Shown: positions 1-9,513 of the stretch, in pieces
Position numbering within the stretch: position 1 is the first letter of the stretch
How the letters are laid out: each line of letters begins with the position of its first letter
Assembly: GCA_905479575.1 (NCBI GenBank)
Contig: CAJQNB010000013.1
Span: 1-62,224 of the forward strand
From: an uncultured Pseudophaeobacter sp.
GTDB lineage: Bacteria > Pseudomonadota > Alphaproteobacteria > Rhodobacterales > Rhodobacteraceae
Direction: 5' to 3'
Length of the DNA stretch: 62,224 bases
The notes under the pieces: model-generated
The model's input: the letters and a program-made list of their open reading frames with translations, nothing else
Database searches by the model: none
What the model was told of the DNA's origin: nothing
Position numbers and translations under genes: made by a program

Positions 1-40
1 CAGTAGCGAAAGCGCGGCAGTGTCGGTATTGTTCTTCATG
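1..40 (-). CDS. Start of an unidentified minus-strand gene (partial)
   Basis: An ATG on the minus strand at 38-40 is preceded by a purine-rich GGGAG about nine bases upstream and opens a frame of 13 codons (MKNNTDTAALSLL) that runs off the left edge. Too little is visible to assign a family. It is divergent from the polyphosphate kinase gene to its right. The good ribosome-binding site is the only support for it being real. Confidence 0.4.
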
Positions 41-58
41 GCGTGATCTCCCTGGCGG

Positions 59-978
59 TTGCTGCCGCCGGTTGGGTGGGTTCAGTTCACCCGGAGATTA
101 CGCCACCTTCAAATTTCCACCACCTTCGCGACACGACCGGAAGATATCCGTCGGGTCTTTGAAAGTGGGCGCTATCCCTACAAGCGTAAGATGTCGCGTC
201 GGACCTATGAGGCCGAGAAGGCGCGCCTGCAGGCAGAGCTGTTGAAGGTTCAGATCTGGGCGCAGGACACGGGCCAGAAATTCGCCATGGTGTTTGAAGG
301 GCGTGATGCTGCGGGCAAGGGGGGACGATCAAACGCTTTACCGAGCACCTGAACCCGCGCTCGGCCCGGGTTGTTGCCTTGAATAAACCCACCGACGAAG
401 AGCGTGGCCAGTGGTACTTCCAGCGCTATATCAATCACCTGCCTACCAATGGTGAAATTGTTCTTTATGACCGCTCTTGGTACAATCGGGCAGGCGTCGA
501 GCGGGTCATGGGCTTTTGTGAGCCGGATGAGTACCTCGAGTTCATGCGCCAGACACCTGAGCTGGAGCGGATGTTGGTGCGGTCTGGTGTGCGGCTTTAT
601 AAATACTGGTTCTCGGTCACTCAGGCCGAACAGCGGCGCCGGTTCCAATCCCGCGAAACGGACCCGCTGAAACAGTGGAAGCTGTCACCGATCGACAAAG
701 CCAGCCTTGGCAAATGGGATGACTACACCGAGGCCAAGGAGGCGATGTTCTTTTACACAGACACCGCAGACGCGCCCTGGACCGTCGTCAAATCCAACTG
801 CAAGAAACGAGCGCGCCTGAATTGCATGCGACATTTCCTGAGCACAGTGGACTACCCGGGCAAAGATCCCTCAATCGCTCAGGCCCCTGATCCACTGATC
901 GTGGGCCAGGCGCATCATGTGATTCATCGGTCCGATCACATTCTGGGTAAGGCTCTGCATCCAGACGCAAAAGCGTGA
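59..978 (+). pseudogene. ppk2: Polyphosphate kinase 2 (PPK2), frameshifted
   Basis: PPK2 enzymes transfer phosphate between polyphosphate and nucleotides. The first segment ends in the Walker A motif GRDAAGKGG. The second frame continues with ALNKPTDEERGQWYFQRYI, DRSWYNRAGVE and the C-terminal PPK2 region up to 978. The two halves are in different frames. The shift lies in the G run at 319-324, where one extra G would restore a TIKRFTEHLNPRSARVV bridge. Everything else in the gene is intact, so this is either a very recent inactivation, a phase-variable homopolymer or a sequencing error. The start is uncertain: homology-like sequence (GRYPYKRK) begins before the first ATG at 191, so an upstream non-ATG start such as TTG at 59 is possible. 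Confidence 0.85.
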
Positions 979-994
979 TACACTGAGTGCGATA

Positions 995-1017
995 GCGCCC
1001 CCTGCCTGGGGGCGTTA
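995..1017 (+). terminator. Hairpin terminator after ppk2
   Basis: CGCCCCC and GGGGGCG form a seven-pair GC stem around a five-base loop, followed by TTATT. It sits 17 bases after the ppk2 stop codon and before the MATE gene. Confidence 0.65.
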
Positions 1018-1084
1018 TTGGGGTAGTATTGCGCGCAGCACTGTCGGTACTTGCCGGGGGCGCAGTACCTGCTAAGACTGCCCT

Positions 1085-2479
1085 ATGATAGATCAATCCA
1101 GCACTCATCTTACCACATCCAGAATGACCAAAGGCGGCCACCTGCGGGCTGTGTCTTTGCTTGGTTTTCCGTTGGTTGGCGGTCACGTGGCGCAATATGC
1201 CATTGGCATGACGGATTCGCTCATGCTGGGCTGGTACGGGGCCGAGGCTCTGGCGGCGGTGACACTGGCCGGATCCTATTTCTTTGTGTTTTTCCTGATG
1301 GGTGCAGGATTCGCCTTTGCGGTAATGCCTCTGGTGGCCGCCGCTGCCGGGGCCGGGGAAGAGCGCCAGATCCGCCGCGCCACCCGCATGGGGCTGTGGC
1401 TGTCGCTGCTTTATGCTGTGGCGGCGATGCCGGTGCTGCTGTTTTCAGAATATATCTTGTTGGCGCTGGGACAAAATCCAGAAGTGGCAGGACCGGCCTC
1501 TGCCTATTTGCAATTGGCGGGGTGGGGACTGTTTCCGGCGTTGCTGGTCATGGTGTTGAAATCTTATCTGGCAGCGCTGGAGCGCACGCAGATCGTGCTT
1601 TGGATCACCATTTTGGCGGCTGTGGTGAACGGGCTGGTGAACTATGCGCTGATTTTTGGCAACTGGGGCGCACCAGAGCTGGGCATTGCCGGGGCGGCCT
1701 ATGCCTCGATTGCGACGCAGTCGGTGTCCTTGCTGACAGTGGGAGCATACGCACTGTGGGTGCTGCCCGAGCATGAACTGTTAAAGAATTTTCACCGCCC
1801 GGATTGGGAGATGTTTTTCCGGGTGTTTAAATTGGGCATGCCCATTGGTCTGACAAATCTAAGCGAAGTCAGCCTGTTTGCCGCCTCCGCCATGATGATG
1901 GGCTGGTTGGGAACCATCCCGCTGGCGGCCCATGGCGTGGCGATGACGCTGTCGGGGCTGACATTCATGGTGCATCTGGGCCTGAGCAATGCTGCCACTA
2001 TTCGTGCCGGCAACGCCTATGGGCGCCGTGATCGCGCTCATATGGCGCTGGGCGCCCGGGTGGTGATTTTACTGTCGCTGGCCATGGCGCTGCTTGGCAG
2101 TGCGGCCTTTTTATTGGTCCCGGACCCGCTGATTTCGCTGTTTCTGGACCCCACGGACCCCAACAAGCCTGAAATCCTGATTGTTGGGGCGGGTCTCTTG
2201 GCGATGGCAGCCCTGTTTCAGCTGGCGGATGGTATGCAGGTGATCGCGCTGGGCTTGCTGCGCGGTGTGCAGGACACCAATTGGCCGATGGTGATTGCGG
2301 CGCTCAGCTATTGGGCGATTGGCGTTCCGGCCTCTTATCTCTTTGGCTTTACCTTTGGCTGGGGCGGCGTCGGGGTCTGGTCGGGGCTGGTGCTGGGGCT
2401 TTGCTTTGCTGGTGTCTTCCTGATGTCGCGCTTTTGGCGCCATTCCATCCTGCTGACAGAAGAAAAGCCTGCAGCGTAA
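1085..2479 (+). CDS. MATE family multidrug efflux transporter
   Basis: This 464-residue integral membrane protein has about 12 hydrophobic segments in the two-bundle MATE arrangement. The N-terminal half opens with the typical GFPLVGGHVAQ..GMTDSLMLG region. MATE proteins export cationic drugs or metabolites using Na+ or H+ gradients. Length matches the NorM/DinF class. The ATG at 1085 is the first in frame and places a short polar tail before TM1. It appears to be a single-gene unit after the ppk2 terminator. The substrate cannot be read from sequence. Confidence 0.9.
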   Translation: MIDQSSTHLTTSRMTKGGHLRAVSLLGFPLVGGHVAQYAIGMTDSLMLGWYGAEALAAVTLAGSYFFVFFLMGAGFAFAVMPLVAAAAGAGEERQIRRATRMGLWLSLLYAVAAMPVLLFSEYILLALGQNPEVAGPASAYLQLAGWGLFPALLVMVLKSYLAALERTQIVLWITILAAVVNGLVNYALIFGNWGAPELGIAGAAYASIATQSVSLLTVGAYALWVLPEHELLKNFHRPDWEMFFRVFKLGMPIGLTNLSEVSLFAASAMMMGWLGTIPLAAHGVAMTLSGLTFMVHLGLSNAATIRAGNAYGRRDRAHMALGARVVILLSLAMALLGSAAFLLVPDPLISLFLDPTDPNKPEILIVGAGLLAMAALFQLADGMQVIALGLLRGVQDTNWPMVIAALSYWAIGVPASYLFGFTFGWGGVGVWSGLVLGLCFAGVFLMSRFWRHSILLTEEKPAA

Positions 2480-2523
2480 ATCGCCACAGTGATTTGCTAA
2501 AACGCCGGGGCGGGCTGCAGAGC

Positions 2524-2937
2524 TTAGTCGTCTTTTTGTCCCTTGATGAGCCGATCTGCCTTTTTGCGCACCAAGACGCTGCGCAGGTCATGCATGGTCA
2601 GCAACAGATCATCGGTGACAGCTTCGAGCTGTTCATCGGTGGCCTTGGTCTGGGCCCAATGGGCGGTGAGGTTCAGGTGATCCACCGCCCGCTTGATGTC
2701 ATCTATGTCCCGTGCGGCCAGGACCGCGCGCCGGTCTGCCATCCAGGATTTGATCGCCGCCAGATCCTGGTCTGACAGGGCGCGTCCGCCATGTGGCTTG
2801 ATCTCGCCGTTGCGGATGTTGATGGCTGCAATCTGATCCATGTCGATGCGCCGCTGCCGGTTTTCGGTATCAACCCGAAACACAAAAGCACCGTTTTCAC
2901 GCACGCGAAAGAAATACTCGGGCAGCGTTGCAGCCAT
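2524..2937 (-). CDS. Conserved hypothetical protein, 137 aa
   Basis: A soluble, charged protein without signal peptide or membrane segment. The N-terminal third (EYFFRVRENGAFVFRVD..NRQRRIDMDQIA) reads like a small beta domain. The rest is helical and ends in a very basic/acidic tail (KKADRLIKGQKDD). I do not recognise a named domain. It follows the aspartate aminotransferase gene by 18 bases on the same strand, so it is probably the second gene of that operon. Codon use is normal for the window. Confidence 0.75.
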   Translation of the reverse strand: MAATLPEYFFRVRENGAFVFRVDTENRQRRIDMDQIAAINIRNGEIKPHGGRALSDQDLAAIKSWMADRRAVLAARDIDDIKRAVDHLNLTAHWAQTKATDEQLEAVTDDLLLTMHDLRSVLVRKKADRLIKGQKDD

Positions 2938-2955
2938 CAGCTTGGATCCTTTGGC

Positions 2956-4194
<1,239 letters not shown>

Positions 4195-4257
4195 TCATAG
4201 GGTGCCACCAAATTGCGATCAAGCAGCATTGACAAAGAGCAGAAACGGAGATGGCAA

Positions 4258-4659
4258 ATGTCTGACGAAACAACAGATTGGTTCGGACCAGAGGCAGCAA
4301 CATTTGGCGATCGTGTCGCCGCCGCCCGCGAGGCCGCCGATATGACCCAGGCACAGCTGGCGCGACGCCTTGGGATCAAGAAGTCCACTCTGATGGGCTG
4401 GGAACAGGATCTGTCTGAACCACGCGCCAACAAGCTGTCGATGGTATCGGGGCTGTTGAATGTCTCGATGTCCTGGTTGCTGACCGGCGAGGGCGAGGGG
4501 ATGTCGGAACCCGCAGATGTGGATCTTGCGGTGGGCGATTTTGCCGGTGTGCTGAATGAGCTGCGCGCCCTGCGCAATGAGATGCGCAGCAATGCCGAGC
4601 GCGCCGCACGGCTGGAAAAGAAGCTTCGCACACTGGTGCAGAGTGCCGCGTCTACGTGA
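4258..4659 (+). CDS. XRE-family helix-turn-helix regulator
   Basis: A 133-residue protein with a Cro/CI-type HTH near residues 17-70: FGDRVAAAREAADMTQAQLA, then GIKKSTLMGWEQ and the WLLTGEGEG end of the domain. The C-terminal part is a short coiled-coil-like helix (LNELRALRNEMRSNAERAA), suited to dimerisation. I chose ATG 4258 over an upstream TTG because CGGAG precedes it at good spacing. It lies 10 bases before sdhE, so the two are probably cotranscribed. Its targets cannot be inferred. Confidence 0.85.
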   Translation: MSDETTDWFGPEAATFGDRVAAAREAADMTQAQLARRLGIKKSTLMGWEQDLSEPRANKLSMVSGLLNVSMSWLLTGEGEGMSEPADVDLAVGDFAGVLNELRALRNEMRSNAERAARLEKKLRTLVQSAAST

Positions 4660-4669
4660 GGCTGATTGG

Positions 4670-4939
4670 ATGACTGAAACGACGGAATTGCACGAACATC
4701 GCCTCAAGCGTCTAAAGATGCGGTCCATGCGTCGCGGCATTAAAGAAATGGATATTCTGCTCACTGCCTATGCAGATGCCAACTTGCCTGCGATGGATGC
4801 GGCCAAGCTGGATCTCTATGATCAGATGCTGCACGAGAACGATCAGGATCTCTATCAGTGGGTGACAGGGCAGGTTGCTGCCCCCAGCTCTTATGAGGCT
4901 CTGATCAGGGAAGTCGCACAAACCCATCAAACTAAATAA
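4670..4939 (+). CDS. sdhE: Succinate dehydrogenase assembly factor SdhE (DUF339)
   Basis: This 89-residue protein matches the small helical SdhE/Sdh5 family that promotes covalent attachment of FAD to SdhA. The essential RGxxE motif is present at R22-E26 (RRGIKEMD), followed by the LYDQMLHENDQDLYQWVTG region. Start ATG 4670 gives the usual family length. It is not linked to sdh genes here but follows an XRE regulator closely. Confidence 0.9.
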   Translation: MTETTELHEHRLKRLKMRSMRRGIKEMDILLTAYADANLPAMDAAKLDLYDQMLHENDQDLYQWVTGQVAAPSSYEALIREVAQTHQTK

Positions 4940-5010
4940 AAAACCAGCTTAACGCATTTTTGGGGAATTTTCTGCATTCTCTCCTGAGCAAACTCGAGTC
5001 GGAGATGCGA

Positions 5011-5508
5011 ATGAGTATGGAAATGCCAATCGGCCAGCAGGACCGCAAAGGGTTCATGACTGGTTACCTTGAAGCGCTGGCACTGGTGGAGCGACTGCAC
5101 CGGCTGTTGTTGGATGTTATCAAGGATGAGTTCGAACGCGTCGGCGTTCTGGAAATAAACGCAGTGCAGGCACTGCTCTTGTTCAACGTTGGTGACAATG
5201 AAGTCACTGCCGGTGAGCTCAAGAGCCGTGGCTATTATCAGGGCAGCAATGTCAGCTACAATCTGAAAAAGCTGGTTGAGCTGGACTATATGCACCATCA
5301 GCGCTGCGAGATTGATCGCCGGTCTGTTCGGGTTCGCCTGACGCCACGCGGTCGCGAGATCCGCGATATCGTCGCGGGCCTCTTTGCACGCCACGCCGAA
5401 GGCCTAGAGGGCAAGGATGTTATCAGCCGCGAAGGCATCGCTGACATCACAAGCTCGCTGAAGCGTGTGGAACGGTATTGGTCGGATCAGATCCGCTATA
5501 TCTATTAA
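5011..5508 (+). CDS. MarR-family regulator, LdtR-like
   Basis: A winged-helix protein of about 165 residues. The region LHRLLLDVIKDEFERVG, ALLLFNVGDNEVTAGELKSRG, SNVSYNLKKLVELDY and DRRSVRVRLTPRGREIR is characteristic of the alphaproteobacterial MarR group that includes LdtR, which controls L,D-transpeptidase genes and cell-wall stress tolerance in Rhizobiales. The sequence supports the subfamily; the exact target here is inference. A GGAG at 5001-5004 sits six bases before ATG 5011. ATG 5017 is an alternative. Confidence 0.85.
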   Translation: MSMEMPIGQQDRKGFMTGYLEALALVERLHRLLLDVIKDEFERVGVLEINAVQALLLFNVGDNEVTAGELKSRGYYQGSNVSYNLKKLVELDYMHHQRCEIDRRSVRVRLTPRGREIRDIVAGLFARHAEGLEGKDVISREGIADITSSLKRVERYWSDQIRYIY

Positions 5509-5644
5509 AAACAGATCTTTGGGGGCAAAAGCTCCCTGAGAAAAGACCTGGGTGGGCAAGAAATGCACCGCCCATATCCAAATAATCCTGATTCGGCTGA
5601 ACACCAGTCGCATCTAGACTTGAAGAACTCGGGTTCGCTATAAA

Positions 5645-5680
5645 ACGCACCGCAAAGTCCTAACCGGACTGGCGGTGCGT
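5645..5680 (+). terminator. Strong hairpin after the LdtR-like gene
   Basis: ACGCACCGC pairs with GCGGTGCGT, with an inner AGTCC/GGACT stem and loop TAACC. The T tract is weak (TCTTAT). It lies between convergent genes (LdtR-like and glyoxalase) and may work both ways. Confidence 0.7.
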
Positions 5681-5746
5681 TCTTATATCTGCCTGCCTGT
5701 TATCGCAAAGGCAGAACGCCGGGGCTGGTTTTACCAGTGGCCGGTC

Positions 5747-6175
5747 TTACCAGTGGCCTGTGTTTGCCATGCTGGACCAGGGCTCTGCTGGCTCCAGTGC
5801 CTCGCCATTTTGCAGCAGCTCGATTGAGATATTGTCGGGCGAGCGAATAAAGGCCATGCGCCCGTCATGGGGGGGGCGGTTGATGGTGACGCCGTTGTCC
5901 TGCAAAAACTGGCAGGTTTCATAGATATTATCGACCCCATAGGCGAGATGGCCAAAGTGACGGCTGTCACTCGGCAGGCCCTCGTCGCCATCCCAGTTAT
6001 AGGTCAGCTCAACCGGGGTTTCTTCCTGACCGGGGGCAGCCAGATAGAGCAGGGTGAAACGGCCCTTTTCGCTGTCGTAGCGCCGGGTTTCGCGCAGTCC
6101 CAGAAGTTCATAAAATGCTCTGGATTTTTCCAGGTCTTTCACCCGAACCATTACGTGCAAATAAGTAAGCGCCAT
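5747..6175 (-). CDS. gloA: Lactoylglutathione lyase (glyoxalase I), VOC superfamily
   Basis: A 142-residue VOC protein. TYLHVMVRVKDLEKSRAFYE at the N-terminus, the VELTYNWD segment, FGHLAYGVD and the IELLQ end carry the usual glyoxalase I metal ligands (His, Glu, His, Glu). It isomerises the hemithioacetal of methylglyoxal and glutathione. I prefer the start at MALTYLHV because AAGGA lies nine bases upstream. A longer frame begins at 6214 but has no better ribosome site. Confidence 0.88.
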   Translation of the reverse strand: MALTYLHVMVRVKDLEKSRAFYELLGLRETRRYDSEKGRFTLLYLAAPGQEETPVELTYNWDGDEGLPSDSRHFGHLAYGVDNIYETCQFLQDNGVTINRPPHDGRMAFIRSPDNISIELLQNGEALEPAEPWSSMANTGHW

Positions 6176-6497
6176 GTGCGAGGATCCTTGATCGTTTGAC
6201 ATCTCCTCGCCCAAGGTGTGAGGGCGAAGATTTTTCGGAGAGTTTATTTTGCTTGGTACAACTTGCCCGCACTATAGGCCAGATCCAATCGATTCGCAGG
6301 GCCGGAAGGCTTGGAGTTTCCACATGTAGGCGCCAGGACGTGAAGGCAGAACGGTGGCCACCGCCGCCTTTCGCGCCCTATGTGTGCTGCATGACTGTGC
6401 AACTGGTGCCAATCCGCCGCGACGCATCGGCTTGTTATTTGGGGTCACTCCCCGCTATGACTGCAGGACAGGCATCGAGTGTCAAAGAGGGATCACT
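6176..6497. other. Intergenic region before thyA, no gene seen
   Basis: About 320 bases between divergent gloA and thyA. A plus-strand frame open from 6354 merges into thyA, but its upstream codons do not look like protein of this family. I see no RNA gene or strong repeat; promoters for both neighbours should lie here. Confidence 0.5.
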
Positions 6498-7331
6498 GTG
6501 CAGCAATATCACGCGGCCTTGCGCCAAATTCTGGAAACCGGGGTGCCCAGCAGCGATCGCACTGGCACCGGTACGATCTCTTGTTTTGGTATGCAGACAC
6601 GATACCCTCTGGCGGATGGTTTTCCGCTGGTGACCACCAAAAAGCTGCATCTGCGCTCAATCATACATGAGCTTTTGTGGTTCCTGTCCGGCGATACCAA
6701 TATCAAGTATCTCAAAGACAATGGGGTCTCGATCTGGGACGAATGGGCCGATGAAAACGGTGACCTCGGGCCGGTTTATGGCCACCAGTGGCGCAGCTTT
6801 CCAAAACTGGAGCTGGTGCCCGGCACCACCGGGGATGAGCCGCTCTATCGCGCTGGTTCGGTTGATCAGATCGCCGACCTGGTAGAGATGATCAAAACCA
6901 GCCCAGACAGCCGCCGTCTGATTGTTTCCGCCTGGAACCCTGGCGATGTGCCAGATATGGCGCTGCCGCCCTGCCATACGCTGTGGCAGGTTCGGGTGTT
7001 AGGCGGCAAGCTGCATCTGCAACTGTATCAGCGTTCGGCGGATATGTTTCTTGGGGTGCCCTTCAACATTGCCTCCTACGCCTTGTTGCAGGTGATGCTG
7101 GCCCATGTGACGGGCTATGAGCCGGGGGACTTTGTCCACAGTTTTGGCGATGCGCATATCTATTCAAATCATCAGGACCAGGTGGCACTACAGCTGTCGC
7201 GCAGCCCTAAGCCGCTGCCACAGATCCGGATCAAACGGCAGGTCTCGTCGATTTTTGATTTTACCTATGATGATTTTGAGGTCCTGAACTATGATCCCGA
7301 TCCGGGCATCAAGGCCCCCGTCGCAGTGTAA
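6498..7331 (+). CDS. thyA: Thymidylate synthase
   Basis: A 277-residue ThyA that methylates dUMP to dTMP using methylene-tetrahydrofolate. DRTGTGT (20-26), [10 protein letters not shown], the catalytic Cys159 in LPPCHTLWQ, the [16 protein letters not shown] segment and the conserved C-terminal IKAPVAV are all present. I chose GTG 6498, preceded by GAGGGA, because it begins at the canonical family N-terminus; 48 upstream in-frame codons are unlike ThyA. It is followed after about 85 bases by folA, which regenerates the folate consumed by this reaction. Confidence 0.95.
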   Translation: MQQYHAALRQILETGVPSSDRTGTGTISCFGMQTRYPLADGFPLVTTKKLHLRSIIHELLWFLSGDTNIKYLKDNGVSIWDEWADENGDLGPVYGHQWRSFPKLELVPGTTGDEPLYRAGSVDQIADLVEMIKTSPDSRRLIVSAWNPGDVPDMALPPCHTLWQVRVLGGKLHLQLYQRSADMFLGVPFNIASYALLQVMLAHVTGYEPGDFVHSFGDAHIYSNHQDQVALQLSRSPKPLPQIRIKRQVSSIFDFTYDDFEVLNYDPDPGIKAPVAV

Positions 7332-7415
7332 AACTGCTCGTCAGGCGCCGCTCGCCTTTTGTCGTTTCATCCACCCCCACCGCAGGCGGGGCCCTGTTTC
7401 AAGGCAGACCGTAGA

Positions 7416-7904
7416 ATGATTACCCTAATTGTTGCCCGCGACCGCAATGGCGCCATTGGCAAGGACAATACCATTCCCTGGCATGCCCCCGAGGATCTTA
7501 AGGCTTTTCAGCGTGAAACCCTTGGCGGGGCCATTGTCATGGGGCGCAACACCTGGGACAGTCTGCCGTTCAAGCCCTTGAAAAACCGCCTGAACCTGGT
7601 GGTTTCTTCCAACCCCGAGGCAGCAGATGAGGTGCATGGCTCAGTCACTGAGGCCGTTGCTGCGGCCTATGCCCAGGGCTATCGTCGGGTTTACGGGATC
7701 GGGGGCGCGGGGATCTACCGCGAAATGATGCAGATCGCGGATCGGCTGTTGATTACCGAGGTCGCGGTAGAGGTCGAGGGCGCAGATACGTTCTTTCCTG
7801 AGATACCAGAGGCGGAGTGGCAACGGCAAGGCGACACCCAGCTGCGCCCCGCAGATCCGGCCTGCGTCATGGTGGAATATCTGCGCATCCATTCTGGCCG
7901 CTAA
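7416..7904 (+). CDS. folA: Dihydrofolate reductase
   Basis: A 162-residue DHFR. MITLIVARDRNGAIGKDNTIPW is followed by the acidic catalytic residue D27 in APEDLKAF, then GAIVMGRNTWDSLP and the NADPH-binding GIGGAGIYREM loop. It reduces dihydrofolate produced by ThyA, and the thyA-folA order is common in Proteobacteria. ATG 7416 gives the standard N-terminus. The gene is intact, with no sign of trimethoprim-resistance-type divergence that I can judge. Confidence 0.94.
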   Translation: MITLIVARDRNGAIGKDNTIPWHAPEDLKAFQRETLGGAIVMGRNTWDSLPFKPLKNRLNLVVSSNPEAADEVHGSVTEAVAAAYAQGYRRVYGIGGAGIYREMMQIADRLLITEVAVEVEGADTFFPEIPEAEWQRQGDTQLRPADPACVMVEYLRIHSGR

Positions 7905-8088
7905 GAGGGCGCTTTACCCGTTCCTGCCTAAGTCTTGACGGTCGGCTGGGAGCGGATTTGAGCGTTGCTGAACGCAAGCTGCCTCCAAGCAACCGCTGAA
8001 GGGGCGCACTGTCGGCAACGCGCATGTGCAGAGGCTTGAACCAGCAGGCCGTGCGGTTGGGGCAAGGCCCCAGGGCGCGTCTCTCAGA

Positions 8089-8307
8089 TTAGTTAGAGCT
8101 CTGAAGGGGTTTGATTTCTCCCGCCATTTGTCGGCCATCGCGTCCCTCGGTGAGCTCATAGTCAACTTTCATATTGTCAGCGAGACCAGTAAGGCCGGAC
8201 CGCTCAACCTGAGAGATATGCACAAAGACGTCACTTCCGCCGCCGTCGGGTTCAATGAAGCCAAATCCTTTGGTTGTGTTAAACCATTTCACGGTGCCAC
8301 TTGGCAT
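8089..8307 (-). CDS. Cold-shock protein, CspA family
   Basis: A 72-residue single cold-shock domain. RNP1 is KGFGFIEP (13-20) and RNP2 is VFVHIS (27-32). It binds single-stranded RNA/DNA and melts RNA secondary structure. The WFNTTKGFGFIEPD start is typical of alphaproteobacterial Csp. The roughly 230-base upstream gap to the divergent ArsC-like gene leaves room for a long 5' leader, as is usual for cold-shock genes, but I cannot show one. Confidence 0.95.
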   Translation of the reverse strand: MPSGTVKWFNTTKGFGFIEPDGGGSDVFVHISQVERSGLTGLADNMKVDYELTEGRDGRQMAGEIKPLQSSN

Positions 8308-8538
8308 TTCCCGTGTCTCCTTCTACTTATGTGTTGTTCTGGGGCAGCCCAGAGAATTTCGGGGTTTGCGACAGGCAGCCCATTGTTTTCAAACGTAGTC
8401 TGCTGACATGCAGGCCACACCAGTGCCGACCTGTGTGTCAGCCCTGTTGCAACTGTTGCATGCAGGGAAAATAAATCAAGTGGCTATGGGTATTCTTCTT
8501 TAGATTGTGCTCATTGCCACGCTGAGGAAGGAAAATTG

Positions 8539-8856
8539 ATGATCCTTTATGGCTTAAAGAACTGCGATACCTGTCGTAAGGCGTTGAAACAATTGCCTGA
8601 CGCGGGCCTGGTGGATGTCCGAAGCGAAGGGGTGCCAACAGAGCTGTTGGCAGAGGCGCTGGCGCAGTTTGGCGACAAAGTGGTAAATACCCGGTCAACC
8701 ACTTGGCGCGGGCTGAGCGAAGAGGAGCGCGCCGGCGCACCAATTGACCTGTTGCAACAGCATCCGACCTTGATGAAACGTCCATTGATTCAGACCGCTG
8801 ATGGCCTGTTTCTGGGCTGGGACAAGGCAACACAGGCGGCCTTGCTGAAGGTGTGA
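8539..8856 (+). CDS. ArsC/Spx-family thioredoxin-fold protein
   Basis: A 105-residue protein of the arsenate-reductase/Spx/YffB family. MILYGLKNCDTCRKA places a CxxC pair at C9 and C12 in the thioredoxin-fold active-site position. LMKRPLI near residue 78 is the conserved RP motif. True ArsC has a CGTSRN-type loop, so this is closer to YffB-like members whose substrate is unknown; I would not call it an arsenate reductase. AGGAAGGA precedes ATG 8539 well. Confidence 0.85.
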   Translation: MILYGLKNCDTCRKALKQLPDAGLVDVRSEGVPTELLAEALAQFGDKVVNTRSTTWRGLSEEERAGAPIDLLQQHPTLMKRPLIQTADGLFLGWDKATQAALLKV

Positions 8857-8895
8857 AACCGCGGGGCTTTGGGGCGGTCGTGTTAAGACATAAAA

Positions 8896-8927
8896 AAGGC
8901 GCCGCTGCCGGGAGCAGGGCGCCTTTA
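8896..8927. terminator. Bidirectional hairpin between convergent genes
   Basis: AAGGCGCC and GGCGCCTT form an eight-pair stem with an A run on the left and TTT on the right. It separates the ArsC-like gene from the end of the bufferin operon and can serve both. Confidence 0.8.
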
Positions 8928-8945
8928 TTCGTGCTTTATGAAAGA

Positions 8946-9509
8946 TTACATCGCCTCAGTTTCAAGGCGGCGCTTGATGATCCGGTCCAAGGACAGCGCG
9001 CCTGCGCCTTTGATCACCAGAACGGCAAGAACAAAGACCCAGAACAGACGTTGATCCAGGATGATGCTATCCGGGAAGCGGTCGAACAAGGCGCCCAGGG
9101 TTTTTGCATCGGTGGCATTGTGGCCAATGACGTCGGTCAGCGACTGCACGATGATAAATCCGATCATTCCCAGCGCCGCCAAGCGGGTGAACAGGCCCAG
9201 CAGGATCAACAGGGGCAGGATGAATTCGGCATATGTGCCTGCCAGAACAACCAGCTGATGAAAGATGCCGAATTGGGACACATCATATCCCGCGGCTTCG
9301 AGCTGTTTGGGAAAGATCTGGGAGTAGGCGCCAATAGACGGGCTGAACAGGCCCAAAATGCCGTCGCCCAGCTTGGTCAGGCCAGAATTCCAATAGTAGA
9401 GCAGCAGAGTGGCGGCAAAGACAAAGCGTGCCGCCAGCGGCAGCACCCAGGTGCCAGCCTTTTCTACCAGGCCAAAAACGGCGTTATGAATGGTGACAAG
9501 TGCGTGCAT
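8946..9509 (-). CDS. bufD: DoxX-family membrane protein of the bufferin operon (BufD-like)
   Basis: A 187-residue DoxX protein with about four transmembrane helices (for example RFVFAATLLLYYWNSGL, LVVLAGTYAEFILPLLILLG, ALGMIGFIIVQSL, LFWVFVLAVLVIKG). Such proteins are the last gene of DUF2282/DUF692/DUF2063 operons, named gigT or bufD. Their role is unproven; help with redox handling or export of the peptide is inferred. The start at 9507-9509 follows an AAAGGG site and lies four bases after the stop of the DUF2063 gene, so translation is probably coupled. Confidence 0.85.
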   Translation of the reverse strand: MHALVTIHNAVFGLVEKAGTWVLPLAARFVFAATLLLYYWNSGLTKLGDGILGLFSPSIGAYSQIFPKQLEAAGYDVSQFGIFHQLVVLAGTYAEFILPLLILLGLFTRLAALGMIGFIIVQSLTDVIGHNATDAKTLGALFDRFPDSIILDQRLFWVFVLAVLVIKGAGALSLDRIIKRRLETEAM

Positions 9510-9513
9510 GTTG

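Noticed and set aside
5509..5644. Possible RNA gene before the LdtR-like terminator
   Set aside because: I tried folding it as a tRNA because of a GGGTTCG segment; no acceptor or anticodon arm could be formed.
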